NCBI GenBank assembly: GCA_030671985.1
Contig: DAOVHI010000055.1
Location: 1 to 8,810, forward strand
Reading direction: 5' to 3'
DNA length: 8,810 nt
Source of the DNA: a bacterium
Lineage (GTDB): Bacteria; JAHJDO01
The translations under genes and the position numbers were made by a program. Numbering within the stretch: the stretch's first letter is position 1; the number at the start of each line of letters is the position of its first letter. The notes beneath the pieces were generated by a model. It made no database searches and was not told the DNA's origin. It saw nothing but the letters and a program-made list of their open reading frames with translations. Of the stretch, positions 1-7,397 are shown in pieces.

Positions 1-1052
1 ACCAGTGAGTGTTTATATTGCTGGTTCGCATGAAAGCCATCCCCTATATGTTCATATATCGGACTTAAATTTAAACCAGATATTCTGGAGTGGGACTTAA
101 ATTGGTCTATTAATTTCTGATATTCATGGACAGGGTCTTCTTTACCTGAAAATTTATAGAAAAATTTTGTTATATCCTTACCTTTGTCTGCGTAAATAGA
201 AATGACTTTTAAGTAGTCACCGTCTCTGTAGTAAATATCGCCCAAAATCGTTCTGGCTTCCTCGTTTAATTTTGTGTCTGGATAGCTTTGCATTACCTTG
301 GTGCAGGTAGGTTCTATTAAATCCGGCCTTTCGCAAGTCTGGAAAAAGAGAATAAGCCTGTTTAAGGCTGTTGCACTTACCCTGCAATTTGGATGTTGGT
401 TGAGACACTTTTCACAGAACTCTTTTACCATGTCATATTGTTTTTTTCTTTCAAGCAAATCTAAGGTTTTGGTCAGAGCCAGACTGCCGATTTCATTATC
501 GGAGAATTTAGCTATTAGATCCTGACTTACTGAAAATAGATTACCTGGAGTTTTTCCTTTTGAGGCGGTCCGTATTAGAAATGTTATGACGGCGGCGTTT
601 ATCTGTTTACTCATATTTTCTTCTAATATCTTCAACATATGGGCATACCCCCCGCTTGTCCGGACCATAGTTGATAAAACTTCATTGGCAACATATGAAT
701 CCGATGCAATAATTTGCCTGTATATAGCAAATACTTCTTCTCTAGGCTTACCGGCTAACTCCATACAACTGGCTTTTAATATCAGTGTTTCCCAGTCTTC
801 AGGGTCTTCTTTCAACAACTTCTCACAGATAGCCAGAGCTTCTTTATATTTGCCCTGTTCTTTGCATTTTTTTATTTCGGCGGTGAGTGCATCTGCTTCG
901 CGTAAGACTTTCGTGTAATATCTATCCGCCCCAATAATGAACCTGAGATACCCTTTTTGTACAATTAGCCTGGCTAGACATACAACGATAACCACACAAA
1001 GAGCAACAGTAACGATGTTTTTAGTTTTTTTGTTTTCGATTTTTAGCACCAT
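1..1052 (-). CDS. Membrane-anchored TPR-like protein, C-terminus cut by window edge
   Basis: An uninterrupted minus-strand frame of 350 codons starts with ATG at 1052 and leaves the left edge without a stop. The start is supported by GGAGGG at 1061-1066, eight bases upstream. Residues about 12-31 form one hydrophobic helix (rich in V, I, L, A, C), followed by KGYLRF, so this looks like a signal anchor with the rest outside the cytoplasm. The remainder looks helical. Residues about 57-90 match a tetratricopeptide pattern (EQGKYKEALAICEKLLKEDP), with weaker helical-pair segments near 200-220 and 265-285. TPR proteins are protein-binding scaffolds and no enzymatic motif is visible. Cysteines are frequent (for example CEKC at 213-216) but there is no CxxCH haem motif. 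It is divergent to the sulfate-activation genes and shares their upstream region. Its specific function is not recognisable. Plus-strand open frames over this stretch are antisense shadows. Confidence 0.85.
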   Translation of the reverse strand, partial: MVLKIENKKTKNIVTVALCVVIVVCLARLIVQKGYLRFIIGADRYYTKVLREADALTAEIKKCKEQGKYKEALAICEKLLKEDPEDWETLILKASCMELAGKPREEVFAIYRQIIASDSYVANEVLSTMVRTSGGYAHMLKILEENMSKQINAAVITFLIRTASKGKTPGNLFSVSQDLIAKFSDNEIGSLALTKTLDLLERKKQYDMVKEFCEKCLNQHPNCRVSATALNRLILFFQTCERPDLIEPTCTKVMQSYPDTKLNEEARTILGDIYYRDGDYLKVISIYADKGKDITKFFYKFSGKEDPVHEYQKLIDQFKSHSRISGLNLSPIYEHIGDGFHANQQYKHSL

Positions 1053-1126
1053 TTTCACTACCCTCCTTCTCTTTTTTGGTTAATAATCATTAACTTCTCA
1101 AAAACTGTCTAAAATTCTATCATTAA

Positions 1127-1153
1127 TTGATACAAAAATCCACTAAATGTCAA
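1127..1153 (-). promoter_or_regulatory. Candidate promoter for the TPR-like gene
   Basis: On the minus strand there is a perfect TTGACA at 1153-1148 and a TATCAA at 1132-1127. The spacer is 15 bases, shorter than the usual 17, so the -10 assignment is weak. It would give a leader of roughly 70 bases before the ATG at 1052. The -35 box touches the edge of the left inverted repeat that starts at 1153. Assigned by eye only. Confidence 0.4.
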
Positions 1154-1193
1154 GCCAAAATAGAAATGTCCTATTTTGGCTAAATAGGACATT
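1153..1193. repeat. Two overlapping, mutually exclusive perfect inverted repeats
   Basis: Repeat A pairs AGCCAAAATAG (1153-1163) with CTATTTTGGCT (1171-1181), 11 base pairs around a 7-base loop. Repeat B pairs AATGTCCTATTT (1165-1176) with AAATAGGACATT (1182-1193), 12 base pairs around a 5-base loop. They share the bases 1171-1176, and the loop of each contributes to the arm of the other, so only one can form at a time. The block lies exactly between the candidate -35 boxes of the divergent genes (1153-1148 on minus, 1200-1205 on plus). It may be an operator for a dimeric regulator of one or both genes, a small mobile-element remnant, or, if transcribed, an RNA switch. There is no poly-T run beside either stem, so it is not a typical intrinsic terminator. 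Confidence 0.8.
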
Positions 1194-1199
1194 ATCATT

Positions 1200-1227
1200 T
1201 TGCAAATTTTAGGTTTTATGTGATAAT
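1200..1227 (+). promoter_or_regulatory. Candidate promoter for the cysD operon
   Basis: TTGCAA (1200-1205) and GATAAT (1222-1227) are separated by 16 bases, and TGT directly before the -10 box gives an extended -10 (TGnGATAAT). Transcription would start near 1234 and leave a leader of about 26 bases before the cysD ATG. The overlapping inverted repeats end 7 bases upstream of the -35 box, a usual place for a regulator to bind. Assigned by eye. Confidence 0.5.
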
Positions 1228-1259
1228 CAATCTCAACAGATTAGCGAGCGAAAATTAAA

Positions 1260-2060
1260 ATGAATTACCTGGATAAACTTGAGAGTAAAAGTATTTATAT
1301 AATAAGAGAAGCATATGCACAGTTCAGAAAAGTGGCAATGCTCTGGTCAATAGGAAAGGACTCTACTACTTTATTATGGCTCACAAGAAAGGCTTTTTTC
1401 GGTAAGATTCCATTTCCTGTCATGCATATTGATACAACTTACAAATTTAAAGAGATATATGAGTTTAGAGACAAATATACTAAAAAATGGGCGCTTGATT
1501 TAATTGTTGCAAAAAATGAGAATGCTATTAGTAAAGGTGTGTGTCCTGAAAAAGGAAAGTTCAAATGCTGTAATGAATTAAAAACCAACGCATTAAAAAT
1601 AGCTATTGAAAAACATAAATTCAGAGCTCTTTATCTTGCCATAAGAAGAGATGAACATGGTATTCGCGCAAAAGAAAGAATATTCAGTCCGAGAGATGAA
1701 TGTTTTGAGTGGGATTATAAAAACCAGCCGCCTGAACTATGGGACCAATATAAAACAAAAATAGCTCAGGAAGAACATATAAGAGTACATCCTCTTTTGG
1801 GGTGGAGAGAAATAGATATATGGGAGTATATAAAAAGAGAAAAGATTCCTGCAGTTTCTTTGTATTTTGCAAAGGAGAATAAACGCTATCGCAGTATTGG
1901 CTGTGAAACTTGCTGCAGCCCAATAGAATCAAGTGCAGATACAATGGAGAAGATAATAGAGGAATTGAAGACTTCTAAGATTTCAGAAAGAAGCGGGCGC
2001 GCTCAAGATAAGGAATCTGCGTATATGATGCAGAAGTTAAGATCGTTGGGATACATGTAA
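1260..2060 (+). CDS. cysD: Sulfate adenylyltransferase subunit 2 (ATP sulfurylase small subunit)
   Basis: CysD, with the GTPase CysN, makes APS and pyrophosphate from ATP and sulfate, the first step of sulfate assimilation. The 266-residue protein is collinear with the family. It has a PP-loop ATP-binding motif SIGKDST (30-36), HIDTTYKF (57-64), the stretch IRRDEHGIRAKER (128-140), FSPRDECFEWDY (142-153), QPPELWDQ (156-163), HPLLGWREIDIWEYI (177-191), RYRSIGC (209-215) and ERSGRAQDKE (243-252). It is somewhat shorter than the roughly 300 residues of the E. coli protein. Cysteines at 103-104 and 215, 218, 219 form a CC...CxxCC pattern like that of iron-sulfur APS reductases, but the C-terminal GRAQD region and the linked cysN argue for CysD. 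There is no clear Shine-Dalgarno before the ATG, and the predicted leader is short. It is the first gene of a probable operon, and the next gene follows within about 13 bases. Confidence 0.93.
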   Translation: MNYLDKLESKSIYIIREAYAQFRKVAMLWSIGKDSTTLLWLTRKAFFGKIPFPVMHIDTTYKFKEIYEFRDKYTKKWALDLIVAKNENAISKGVCPEKGKFKCCNELKTNALKIAIEKHKFRALYLAIRRDEHGIRAKERIFSPRDECFEWDYKNQPPELWDQYKTKIAQEEHIRVHPLLGWREIDIWEYIKREKIPAVSLYFAKENKRYRSIGCETCCSPIESSADTMEKIIEELKTSKISERSGRAQDKESAYMMQKLRSLGYM

Positions 2061-2073
2061 GAAGGGTATGGTA

Positions 2074-2922
2074 ATGCTGGAAATATCAATTGGAATAATT
2101 GTTGTTATAGTCATAGTCGCCTTTTTATGTGAATATATGGATTCAACTTTAGGTATGGGGTATGGGACAACCTTAACACCCGCACTTCTCCTTTTTGGAT
2201 TTGGGCCAATGCAGGTTGTTCCAGTAGTTTTGTTATCAGAACTGATTACTGGACTCTTAGCAGGATTTTTTCATCATAGGGAGGGAAATGTAAATTTTAA
2301 ACTAAGAACAACAAATGTCTCTATAATTATAAGAAAACTAAAATCCCTGGGCTATATTAAAAGTTTTAAAAAGGGAGTGCCTTTACATTTAAAAATAGCC
2401 TTGCTTTTGGCAAGTTGTAGTGTTGTTGGTACAATTGCTGCGGTTTTTGTTGCAGTCAATATTCCCAAGTTCTGGCTAAAGCTTTATATTGGATGTTTGG
2501 TCTTATCAATGGGAATAATTATTACTATTTGTTTGAACAAGAAGTTTAAATTTTCCTGGCATAAAATGATAGGACTGGGTTTAATTGCCTCATTTAACAA
2601 AGGCATGAGCGGCGGAGGTTATGGACCGGTAGTTACAAGCGGACAGATTTTATCCGGAGTAAAGGGAAAGAGCGCCGTGGGGATTACATCCTTAGCTGAG
2701 GGTATAACATGTTTGGTAGGAGTAATCACTTACATGATTCTTTCAAAAAATCCTGTGGATTGGAAATTAGCTCCATACATTATTATTGGGGCTGTATGTT
2801 CAGTCCCGTTTTCTGCTATAAGCGTAAAAAAGATAAGTGAAAAAAAGCTAATATTAGCAATTGCCGTAATTACCATAATTCTGGGTATATTTACTATTAT
2901 AAAGACCTTAAAAACAGTGTGA
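2074..2922 (+). CDS. TauE/SafE-family membrane transporter, probable sulfate or sulfur-oxyanion carrier
   Basis: This is a polytopic membrane protein of 282 residues with about eight hydrophobic segments. It shows the two-fold internal repeat of the TauE/SafE (old DUF81) family. The first half has MDSTLGMGYGTTLTPALLL followed by VVLLSELITGLLAGFFHH. The second has ASFNKGMSGGGYGPVVTSGQ followed by GITSLAEGITCLVGV. A charged loop (KLKSLGYIKSFKKG) separates the early helices. Family members move sulfite, sulfoacetate, taurine-related anions or sulfate. Its place between cysD and cysN makes sulfate uptake the best guess, though the family also contains exporters. An ATG at 2068 is in frame, but GAAGGG (2061-2066) lies only one base before it and seven bases before the ATG at 2074, so 2074 is preferred. 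Only four bases separate its stop from cysN. Confidence 0.88.
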   Translation: MLEISIGIIVVIVIVAFLCEYMDSTLGMGYGTTLTPALLLFGFGPMQVVPVVLLSELITGLLAGFFHHREGNVNFKLRTTNVSIIIRKLKSLGYIKSFKKGVPLHLKIALLLASCSVVGTIAAVFVAVNIPKFWLKLYIGCLVLSMGIIITICLNKKFKFSWHKMIGLGLIASFNKGMSGGGYGPVVTSGQILSGVKGKSAVGITSLAEGITCLVGVITYMILSKNPVDWKLAPYIIIGAVCSVPFSAISVKKISEKKLILAIAVITIILGIFTIIKTLKTV

Positions 2923-2926
2923 CACT

Positions 2927-4165
2927 ATGATAGATAGCTCTAATATCAAATTTGTAATCGTCGGGCATGTGGATCACGGCAAGTCTACGCTGATTGGAAG
3001 GCTTCTTTATGATACTAATTCTTTGCCAGCAGATAAAATTGAGGAGATAAGGAAGACTTCTAAGGATTTAGGAAGAGAGACTGAATTTGCCTATCTTCTA
3101 GACCATTTGGAAGAGGAACGTCGACAAGGAATTACAATAGATACTACGCAAGTGTTTTTCAAAACAAATAAGAGACACTATGTGATAATTGATGCTCCGG
3201 GGCATGTAGAGTTTGTAAAGAATATGATTACCGGCGCATCTCAGGCAGAAGCGGCTGTTCTGATTATTGATGTAAAAGAAGGCGTTAAGGAACAGACCAA
3301 ACGCCATGCCTATATCTTATCCTTACTTGGGCTAAATCAAGTTATTGTAACTCTAAATAAAATGGATTTGAGAGATTTTAGAGAAGAAAGATTTAACGAG
3401 GTTAAGAAACAAGTCCAAGAATTTCTTAATTCTATAAATGTAGAACCTACCTTTTATATTCCCATCTGCGCAATAAAGGGTGACAACGTTGTTGAAAAGT
3501 CTAAGAATATGAACTGGTATAAAGGCCCAACTTTTGCAGAAAGCCTGGACACATTGAAAAACAGAGAATCCGCTGAAGATAAAGCTTTGATATTTCCCAT
3601 TCAGGACATCTATAAAATCAATGATAAGAGAATTGCTGTTGGTAAAGTTGAAACAGGCATTATAAGAAAGGCGCAAGCCCTAAAAGTCTTGCCTAGCGGA
3701 CAGATAACAAAGGTTAGATCAATTGAAAAGTTTCAACATAATGTAAATACAGGCTATGCTGGAGAAAGTATAGGCATTACAACATGTGATCCGGTATTTC
3801 TGGCGCGCGGAAATGTTATTTGCGAACCGGAAAACGAACCGGTTTTAACGGATGTGTTTAAAGCCAATATTTTTTGGATGTCAAAGAAGCATCTTAGGAA
3901 AGCGGAAAAGATAGTATTAAAATGCGCCACTCAGGAGACAAGTTGTAAAGTTGAGGAAATATCAAAAAGAATAAACTCTTCCTCTCTGCAAGTTCTTGAA
4001 GAAAATTCTGATAGCCTGAAAAATCTTGAAATAGGCGAGGTTAGAATAAAAACTAAAAATCCGATTTCCATAAAGAAGTTTAGCGAAGTAGAAGCGCTTG
4101 GAAGATTCACTCTTGTTCAGGATGAAGATATCTGTGCCGGCGGAATAATTACAAATTACGTATAG
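2927..4165 (+). CDS. cysN: Sulfate adenylyltransferase subunit 1 (GTPase subunit)
   Basis: CysN is an EF-Tu-like GTPase that couples GTP hydrolysis to APS synthesis by CysD. The 412-residue protein has the G1 P-loop GHVDHGKS (13-20), the switch-I stretch EEERRQGITIDTT (62-74), G3 DAPGH (89-93), G4 NKMD (144-147) and a G5-like CAIKG (181-185). Next come NWYKGPTF and the beta-barrel domains, ending with EALGRFTLVQDEDICAGGII. EERRQGITIDTT with the paired cysD distinguishes it from elongation factors. The length suits the stand-alone form, and there is no C-terminal APS kinase (CysC) domain as in CysNC fusions. No good Shine-Dalgarno precedes the ATG, and the start lies four bases after the transporter stop, so translational coupling is likely. 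The separation of cysD from cysN by the transporter gene is unusual. Confidence 0.95.
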   Translation: MIDSSNIKFVIVGHVDHGKSTLIGRLLYDTNSLPADKIEEIRKTSKDLGRETEFAYLLDHLEEERRQGITIDTTQVFFKTNKRHYVIIDAPGHVEFVKNMITGASQAEAAVLIIDVKEGVKEQTKRHAYILSLLGLNQVIVTLNKMDLRDFREERFNEVKKQVQEFLNSINVEPTFYIPICAIKGDNVVEKSKNMNWYKGPTFAESLDTLKNRESAEDKALIFPIQDIYKINDKRIAVGKVETGIIRKAQALKVLPSGQITKVRSIEKFQHNVNTGYAGESIGITTCDPVFLARGNVICEPENEPVLTDVFKANIFWMSKKHLRKAEKIVLKCATQETSCKVEEISKRINSSSLQVLEENSDSLKNLEIGEVRIKTKNPISIKKFSEVEALGRFTLVQDEDICAGGIITNYV

Positions 4166-4195
4166 GAATAAAATTAAGGATTATTTTCATAAGAT

Positions 4196-6319
4196 ATGGC
4201 CAAAGCAGCCGCTATAAAAAATTCATTCTATTACATTGGTCCGGCAATGCCTCTTGTATTTCAATCTCTGGCAACACTTATTGCTCTGTTGCTGGCATTT
4301 TTAGGTGCATTTATCTGGCCTTTTAAACGATTCTTTAGATTCTTTAAAAAAGGAGGTCATATGTATTTTATATTAATGGTCGTAGCACTTATATCAGCTG
4401 TTATCTTTGGTACCTTATGGGCTAAAAACACAGGAAAGAGCAATACGAATTCAAAGGTGGTGATACTGGGTATGGATGGTCTTGACCCCAAAATTTTAGA
4501 GCAGATGATGACAGAAGGCAAGCTCCCTAATTTTTCCAAGCTCAAACAAACAGGCAGCTATCACAGATTGGCCACTACTAATCCTGCGCAGTCACCTGTT
4601 GCCTGGTCATCTTTCATTACCGGTACAAATCCAGGAGGCCACAATATATTTGATTTTCTTCGTCGGGATCCCGAGACTTATATGCCGGATCTCTGTCTGG
4701 CTAAATCCGAACCACCTAAGTACCACTTTAAGCTTGGCAAGATTAAAATTTCTCTGGGACGTTCCAGAATTTCGTCTTATCGGAAGGGCATTCCCTTCTG
4801 GGAAATTTTATCAAAAAATAACATACCTTCTGTCATTCTGCGCTGTCCCATGACCTTCCCACCGGATAAGATATATGGACGAATGCTTTCCGGCTTTGGT
4901 GTGCCTGACCTGCAGGGTACGCAGGGTACTTTTTCATATTATACTACCGAAAATGCCCTTAAACAAGAAACAGGCGGCAAAGTTATCCAGATTAATATAG
5001 ATAGTAACCACACAATAAACACCCTTATTTATGGGCCTATTGATAGTTCTTCAAAAGAATTCACAAACATAACCATGCCGCTTAAATTAAAAATAAATAG
5101 AGACAGAACAAGTGTGACTATCCTGCTTCAGGGAAGACAGGAAGAGATCAAAAAAGGAGAATGGAGTAATTGGTGGAGAGTGAGTTTTAAAACCAATTGG
5201 TTCACTAGAACAGCTTGTATTTGCCGGTTCTATTTAAAGAGCATAGAACCGCATTTCGAATTGTACCTCTCTCCTTTGAACTTTGACCCGGAAAAACCTG
5301 TTTTTTGTATCTCTCATCCTCCTTCCTACTCAAAAAAACTAGCTCAGGAGATAGGACTTTACCATACATTAGGCCAGCCGGGAGAGACTTGGGCGCTTAA
5401 TTCAGAAAGAATTGATGAACAAACCGCCATTGAGCAGTATTCCCTGGTTCTCAGGGAAACAGAACATATGCTCTTTACAGAACTTGGAAAATTTCAATCC
5501 GGAGTCCTCTTCTGTTATTTCGGAATCTCAGATATAATCCAGCATATGTTCTGGCGGTTCATGGATCAGGAACATCCTATGTATAACGAAGCCCTGATCT
5601 TAAAATACAAAGACGTTATCCCGAACATGTACAGGCGCATGGATGAAATACTTGGCAAGGTTATAGATCAAACAAGTAAAGATACTACTATTATTGTTCT
5701 TTCTGACCATGGATTTGGTACTTTTCGCCGTGCTGTGCATCTAAACAGTTGGCTGCGCAAAAATGATTTACTGCAATTTAAGCCCTCATACAAACCAACA
5801 GAAAATAATGAGCTCTTCTCAGGAATAGACTGGCAAAAGACAAAGGCATATGCAGTAGGTTTGGGCGGAATATACATAAACCAGAGAGGAAGGGAAAGTC
5901 AAGGGATTGTAGAGCCTGGCATGGAGGCAGAAAAGCTAAAGTCAGAGATTGTAGAAAAATTACAGGACTTGATCGATCCCAAAACAGGTACTAAAGCTAT
6001 CCGAAAGGTCTATAAGAAAGAAGAAATATTTTATGGCCCTCATACACAAAATGCGCCGGACATGGTGGTCGGTTTCAATATCGGACATCGTGTATCATGG
6101 CAAACAGCATTAGGCGGAACACCTACAGAAATATTTGAAGACAATCGTAAAAAATGGAGCGGAGATCACATATTCGACCCTGCTCTTGTACCGGGTATTC
6201 TGTTAATCAGCAAAAAATCAAAATTAACCAATCCCAGGATCATAGACCTTGCTCCTACCATTCTTCAGTTGTTTGAAATAAAAACTCCCAAAGAAATGGA
6301 TGGCAAGCCGCTTTTATGA
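4196..6319 (+). CDS. Membrane-anchored alkaline-phosphatase-superfamily (type I) phosphodiesterase/nucleotide pyrophosphatase
   Basis: The 707-residue protein carries the metal-binding and catalytic motifs of the two-metal alkaline phosphatase superfamily, phosphodiesterase/NPP branch. These are GMDGLDP (92-98, D94 metal ligand), PAQSPVAWSSFITGTNPGGH (130-149, S133 in the nucleophile position where many relatives have Thr), FGISDIIQHMFW (D446, H450), SDHGFG (D504, H505) and WSGDH (H658). It ends with DLAPTILQLF..GKPLL, a common family tail. Two hydrophobic segments precede the domain (about 20-42 and 57-76) with a basic stretch between them (KRFFRFFKK). The catalytic part is therefore probably on the outer face of the inner membrane. 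Substrate is unknown; the family hydrolyses phosphodiesters, nucleotides and phospholipid or glycan phosphates. The upstream ATG at 4196 has only AAGGA 15 bases away, while an excellent Shine-Dalgarno precedes the in-frame ATG at 4361, so the true start may be 4361 or both may be used. It lies 30 bases after cysN. Confidence 0.85.
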   Translation: MAKAAAIKNSFYYIGPAMPLVFQSLATLIALLLAFLGAFIWPFKRFFRFFKKGGHMYFILMVVALISAVIFGTLWAKNTGKSNTNSKVVILGMDGLDPKILEQMMTEGKLPNFSKLKQTGSYHRLATTNPAQSPVAWSSFITGTNPGGHNIFDFLRRDPETYMPDLCLAKSEPPKYHFKLGKIKISLGRSRISSYRKGIPFWEILSKNNIPSVILRCPMTFPPDKIYGRMLSGFGVPDLQGTQGTFSYYTTENALKQETGGKVIQINIDSNHTINTLIYGPIDSSSKEFTNITMPLKLKINRDRTSVTILLQGRQEEIKKGEWSNWWRVSFKTNWFTRTACICRFYLKSIEPHFELYLSPLNFDPEKPVFCISHPPSYSKKLAQEIGLYHTLGQPGETWALNSERIDEQTAIEQYSLVLRETEHMLFTELGKFQSGVLFCYFGISDIIQHMFWRFMDQEHPMYNEALILKYKDVIPNMYRRMDEILGKVIDQTSKDTTIIVLSDHGFGTFRRAVHLNSWLRKNDLLQFKPSYKPTENNELFSGIDWQKTKAYAVGLGGIYINQRGRESQGIVEPGMEAEKLKSEIVEKLQDLIDPKTGTKAIRKVYKKEEIFYGPHTQNAPDMVVGFNIGHRVSWQTALGGTPTEIFEDNRKKWSGDHIFDPALVPGILLISKKSKLTNPRIIDLAPTILQLFEIKTPKEMDGKPLL
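4351..4363 (+). promoter_or_regulatory. Strong internal ribosome binding site and alternative start
   Basis: AGGAGG at 4351-4356 lies four bases before an in-frame ATG at 4361-4363, codon 56 of the long reading frame. Starting here would give a 652-residue phosphodiesterase with one N-terminal anchor (MYFILMVVALISAVIFGT). The long form adds 55 residues and a further hydrophobic segment. The intervening 165 bases are open in the same frame and look protein-like, so they may belong to the same protein. Confidence 0.6.
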
Positions 6320-6371
6320 CATACTAAAGATACTTACTGTTCTATTATATAGAAATATAGGAGACTAAAAT

Positions 6372-7397
6372 ATGAAACAGAAAGCACATGCATGGGTTGC
6401 CTTAAGGGCATTCAAATTAATAGATGATTTAGGAAAAGCGCCAAAGTTAGTTGAACTGCTTTCATGGTATCTTTCTGATGCTTGGGAAGGCGCATGGCTG
6501 CCGGATACGCTTATAGTAGATATGAGTTATGGCCATATTTTTAAGATGGATAGCGATCCTGCAAAAATTGGAGAGAAAGTAATAGGAGACAGATTTAAGA
6601 TTTCTTATAGAGAACTTGATAGAAAGCTGAGAGGAAAACGCCTTTGCCTGAACTATATTAAGGATTCAGAGGAATTAAAGAAACCATATAAGTCCCCTGA
6701 TGAAGGCGGGCAGCTACCGCAAAGAGTAATTGCTCTAAGTCATTCTATAAGCGACATGTTAAAGTTAAGCGATTTTCCATTGGCGCTTTATGCCAGAAAG
6801 AAAACACCAAGGGCTTATAAAAAAGACCTCTCTGCTCAAAATATTCAAAGTCTTTCCTTGTCTCCAAATTTCTCGGCAAGACATATAGCCCTTACCTTTT
6901 TCCTTCTCTCTCATTATATTTGCGATGCTCACATGCCATTACATTGTGATTTTAGGGATTTTAGTAGCAGGTATTCCAAGAGAAGGCTGCCTACAAAACT
7001 TCATCCCTCTATTGAGAAGAAATGGGAAACCTGTTTTCCAGATAAAGATGTGTTAGCCCTTCATAAATACAGTAAAATCTCAATAGATAAGGCAGTGGCA
7101 AAATTACCCAGAGGCTCTTTGCTTGAAATAGACAGCAATAAAAAATATGCCTTAAGTACAAAGAAAAGACAATTATCCACTATTAAGCATAACGAAGAAA
7201 GAGAAATGAATTATGTAACAAAGGTTTCTTATGCAGCAGCAAGAAAATGGATTGATAAACCTTATAAAGATGTGAATGAATTAATAAGAAAAGATTCTGA
7301 AGAATTTAAAGAAGTAACCAACTTCATATTCCATGATGCAGTTGAGTGCGTGGCAAGAGTCTGGCTAAAGGCATGGGAGAGATTTGTTGGCAGATGA
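6372..7397 (+). CDS. Zinc-dependent phospholipase C / S1-P1 nuclease-fold protein
   Basis: The 341-residue helical protein carries the zinc-site pattern of the Zn-dependent phospholipase C / S1-P1 nuclease superfamily. HAWVALRAF (6-14) resembles the HLWIVNRA helix of B. cereus phospholipase C, whose His is a zinc ligand. LPD (43-45) and YGHIF (53-57, H55) are candidate ligands. HYICDAHMPLH (181-191) is the H-x3-D-x5-H core motif, and LHPSIEKKWE (210-219) supplies an H-x3-E pair. There is no signal peptide, unlike typical secreted members, and the N-terminal Trp used as a ligand in secreted enzymes after cleavage is absent, so the site may hold fewer metals or act inside the cell. Substrate is unknown. 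Start ATG is preceded by AGGAG (6359-6363), eight bases away. It is 52 bases downstream of the phosphodiesterase and probably cotranscribed. A second metallohydrolase beside it may suggest a joint pathway. Confidence 0.75.
   Translation: MKQKAHAWVALRAFKLIDDLGKAPKLVELLSWYLSDAWEGAWLPDTLIVDMSYGHIFKMDSDPAKIGEKVIGDRFKISYRELDRKLRGKRLCLNYIKDSEELKKPYKSPDEGGQLPQRVIALSHSISDMLKLSDFPLALYARKKTPRAYKKDLSAQNIQSLSLSPNFSARHIALTFFLLSHYICDAHMPLHCDFRDFSSRYSKRRLPTKLHPSIEKKWETCFPDKDVLALHKYSKISIDKAVAKLPRGSLLEIDSNKKYALSTKKRQLSTIKHNEEREMNYVTKVSYAAARKWIDKPYKDVNELIRKDSEEFKEVTNFIFHDAVECVARVWLKAWERFVGR

Noticed and set aside
61-103. Direct repeat GGACTTAAATT at 61-71 and 93-103
   Set aside because: Falls within the coding frame of the TPR-like protein and has only two copies; probably chance.
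586-918. Plus-strand open frame of 110 codons, and another at 298-525
   Set aside because: Both lie antisense to the continuous minus-strand TPR-like frame, have no domain or good ribosome binding site, and look like shadows.
1684-1944. Minus-strand open frame of 86 codons inside cysD
   Set aside because: Fully antisense to a strongly recognised gene; composition is that of a shadow frame.
2916-2926. Odd palindrome AGTGTGACACT at the transporter stop and cysN start
   Set aside because: Only five base pairs around a single base, which cannot form a real RNA hairpin and is easily explained by chance.
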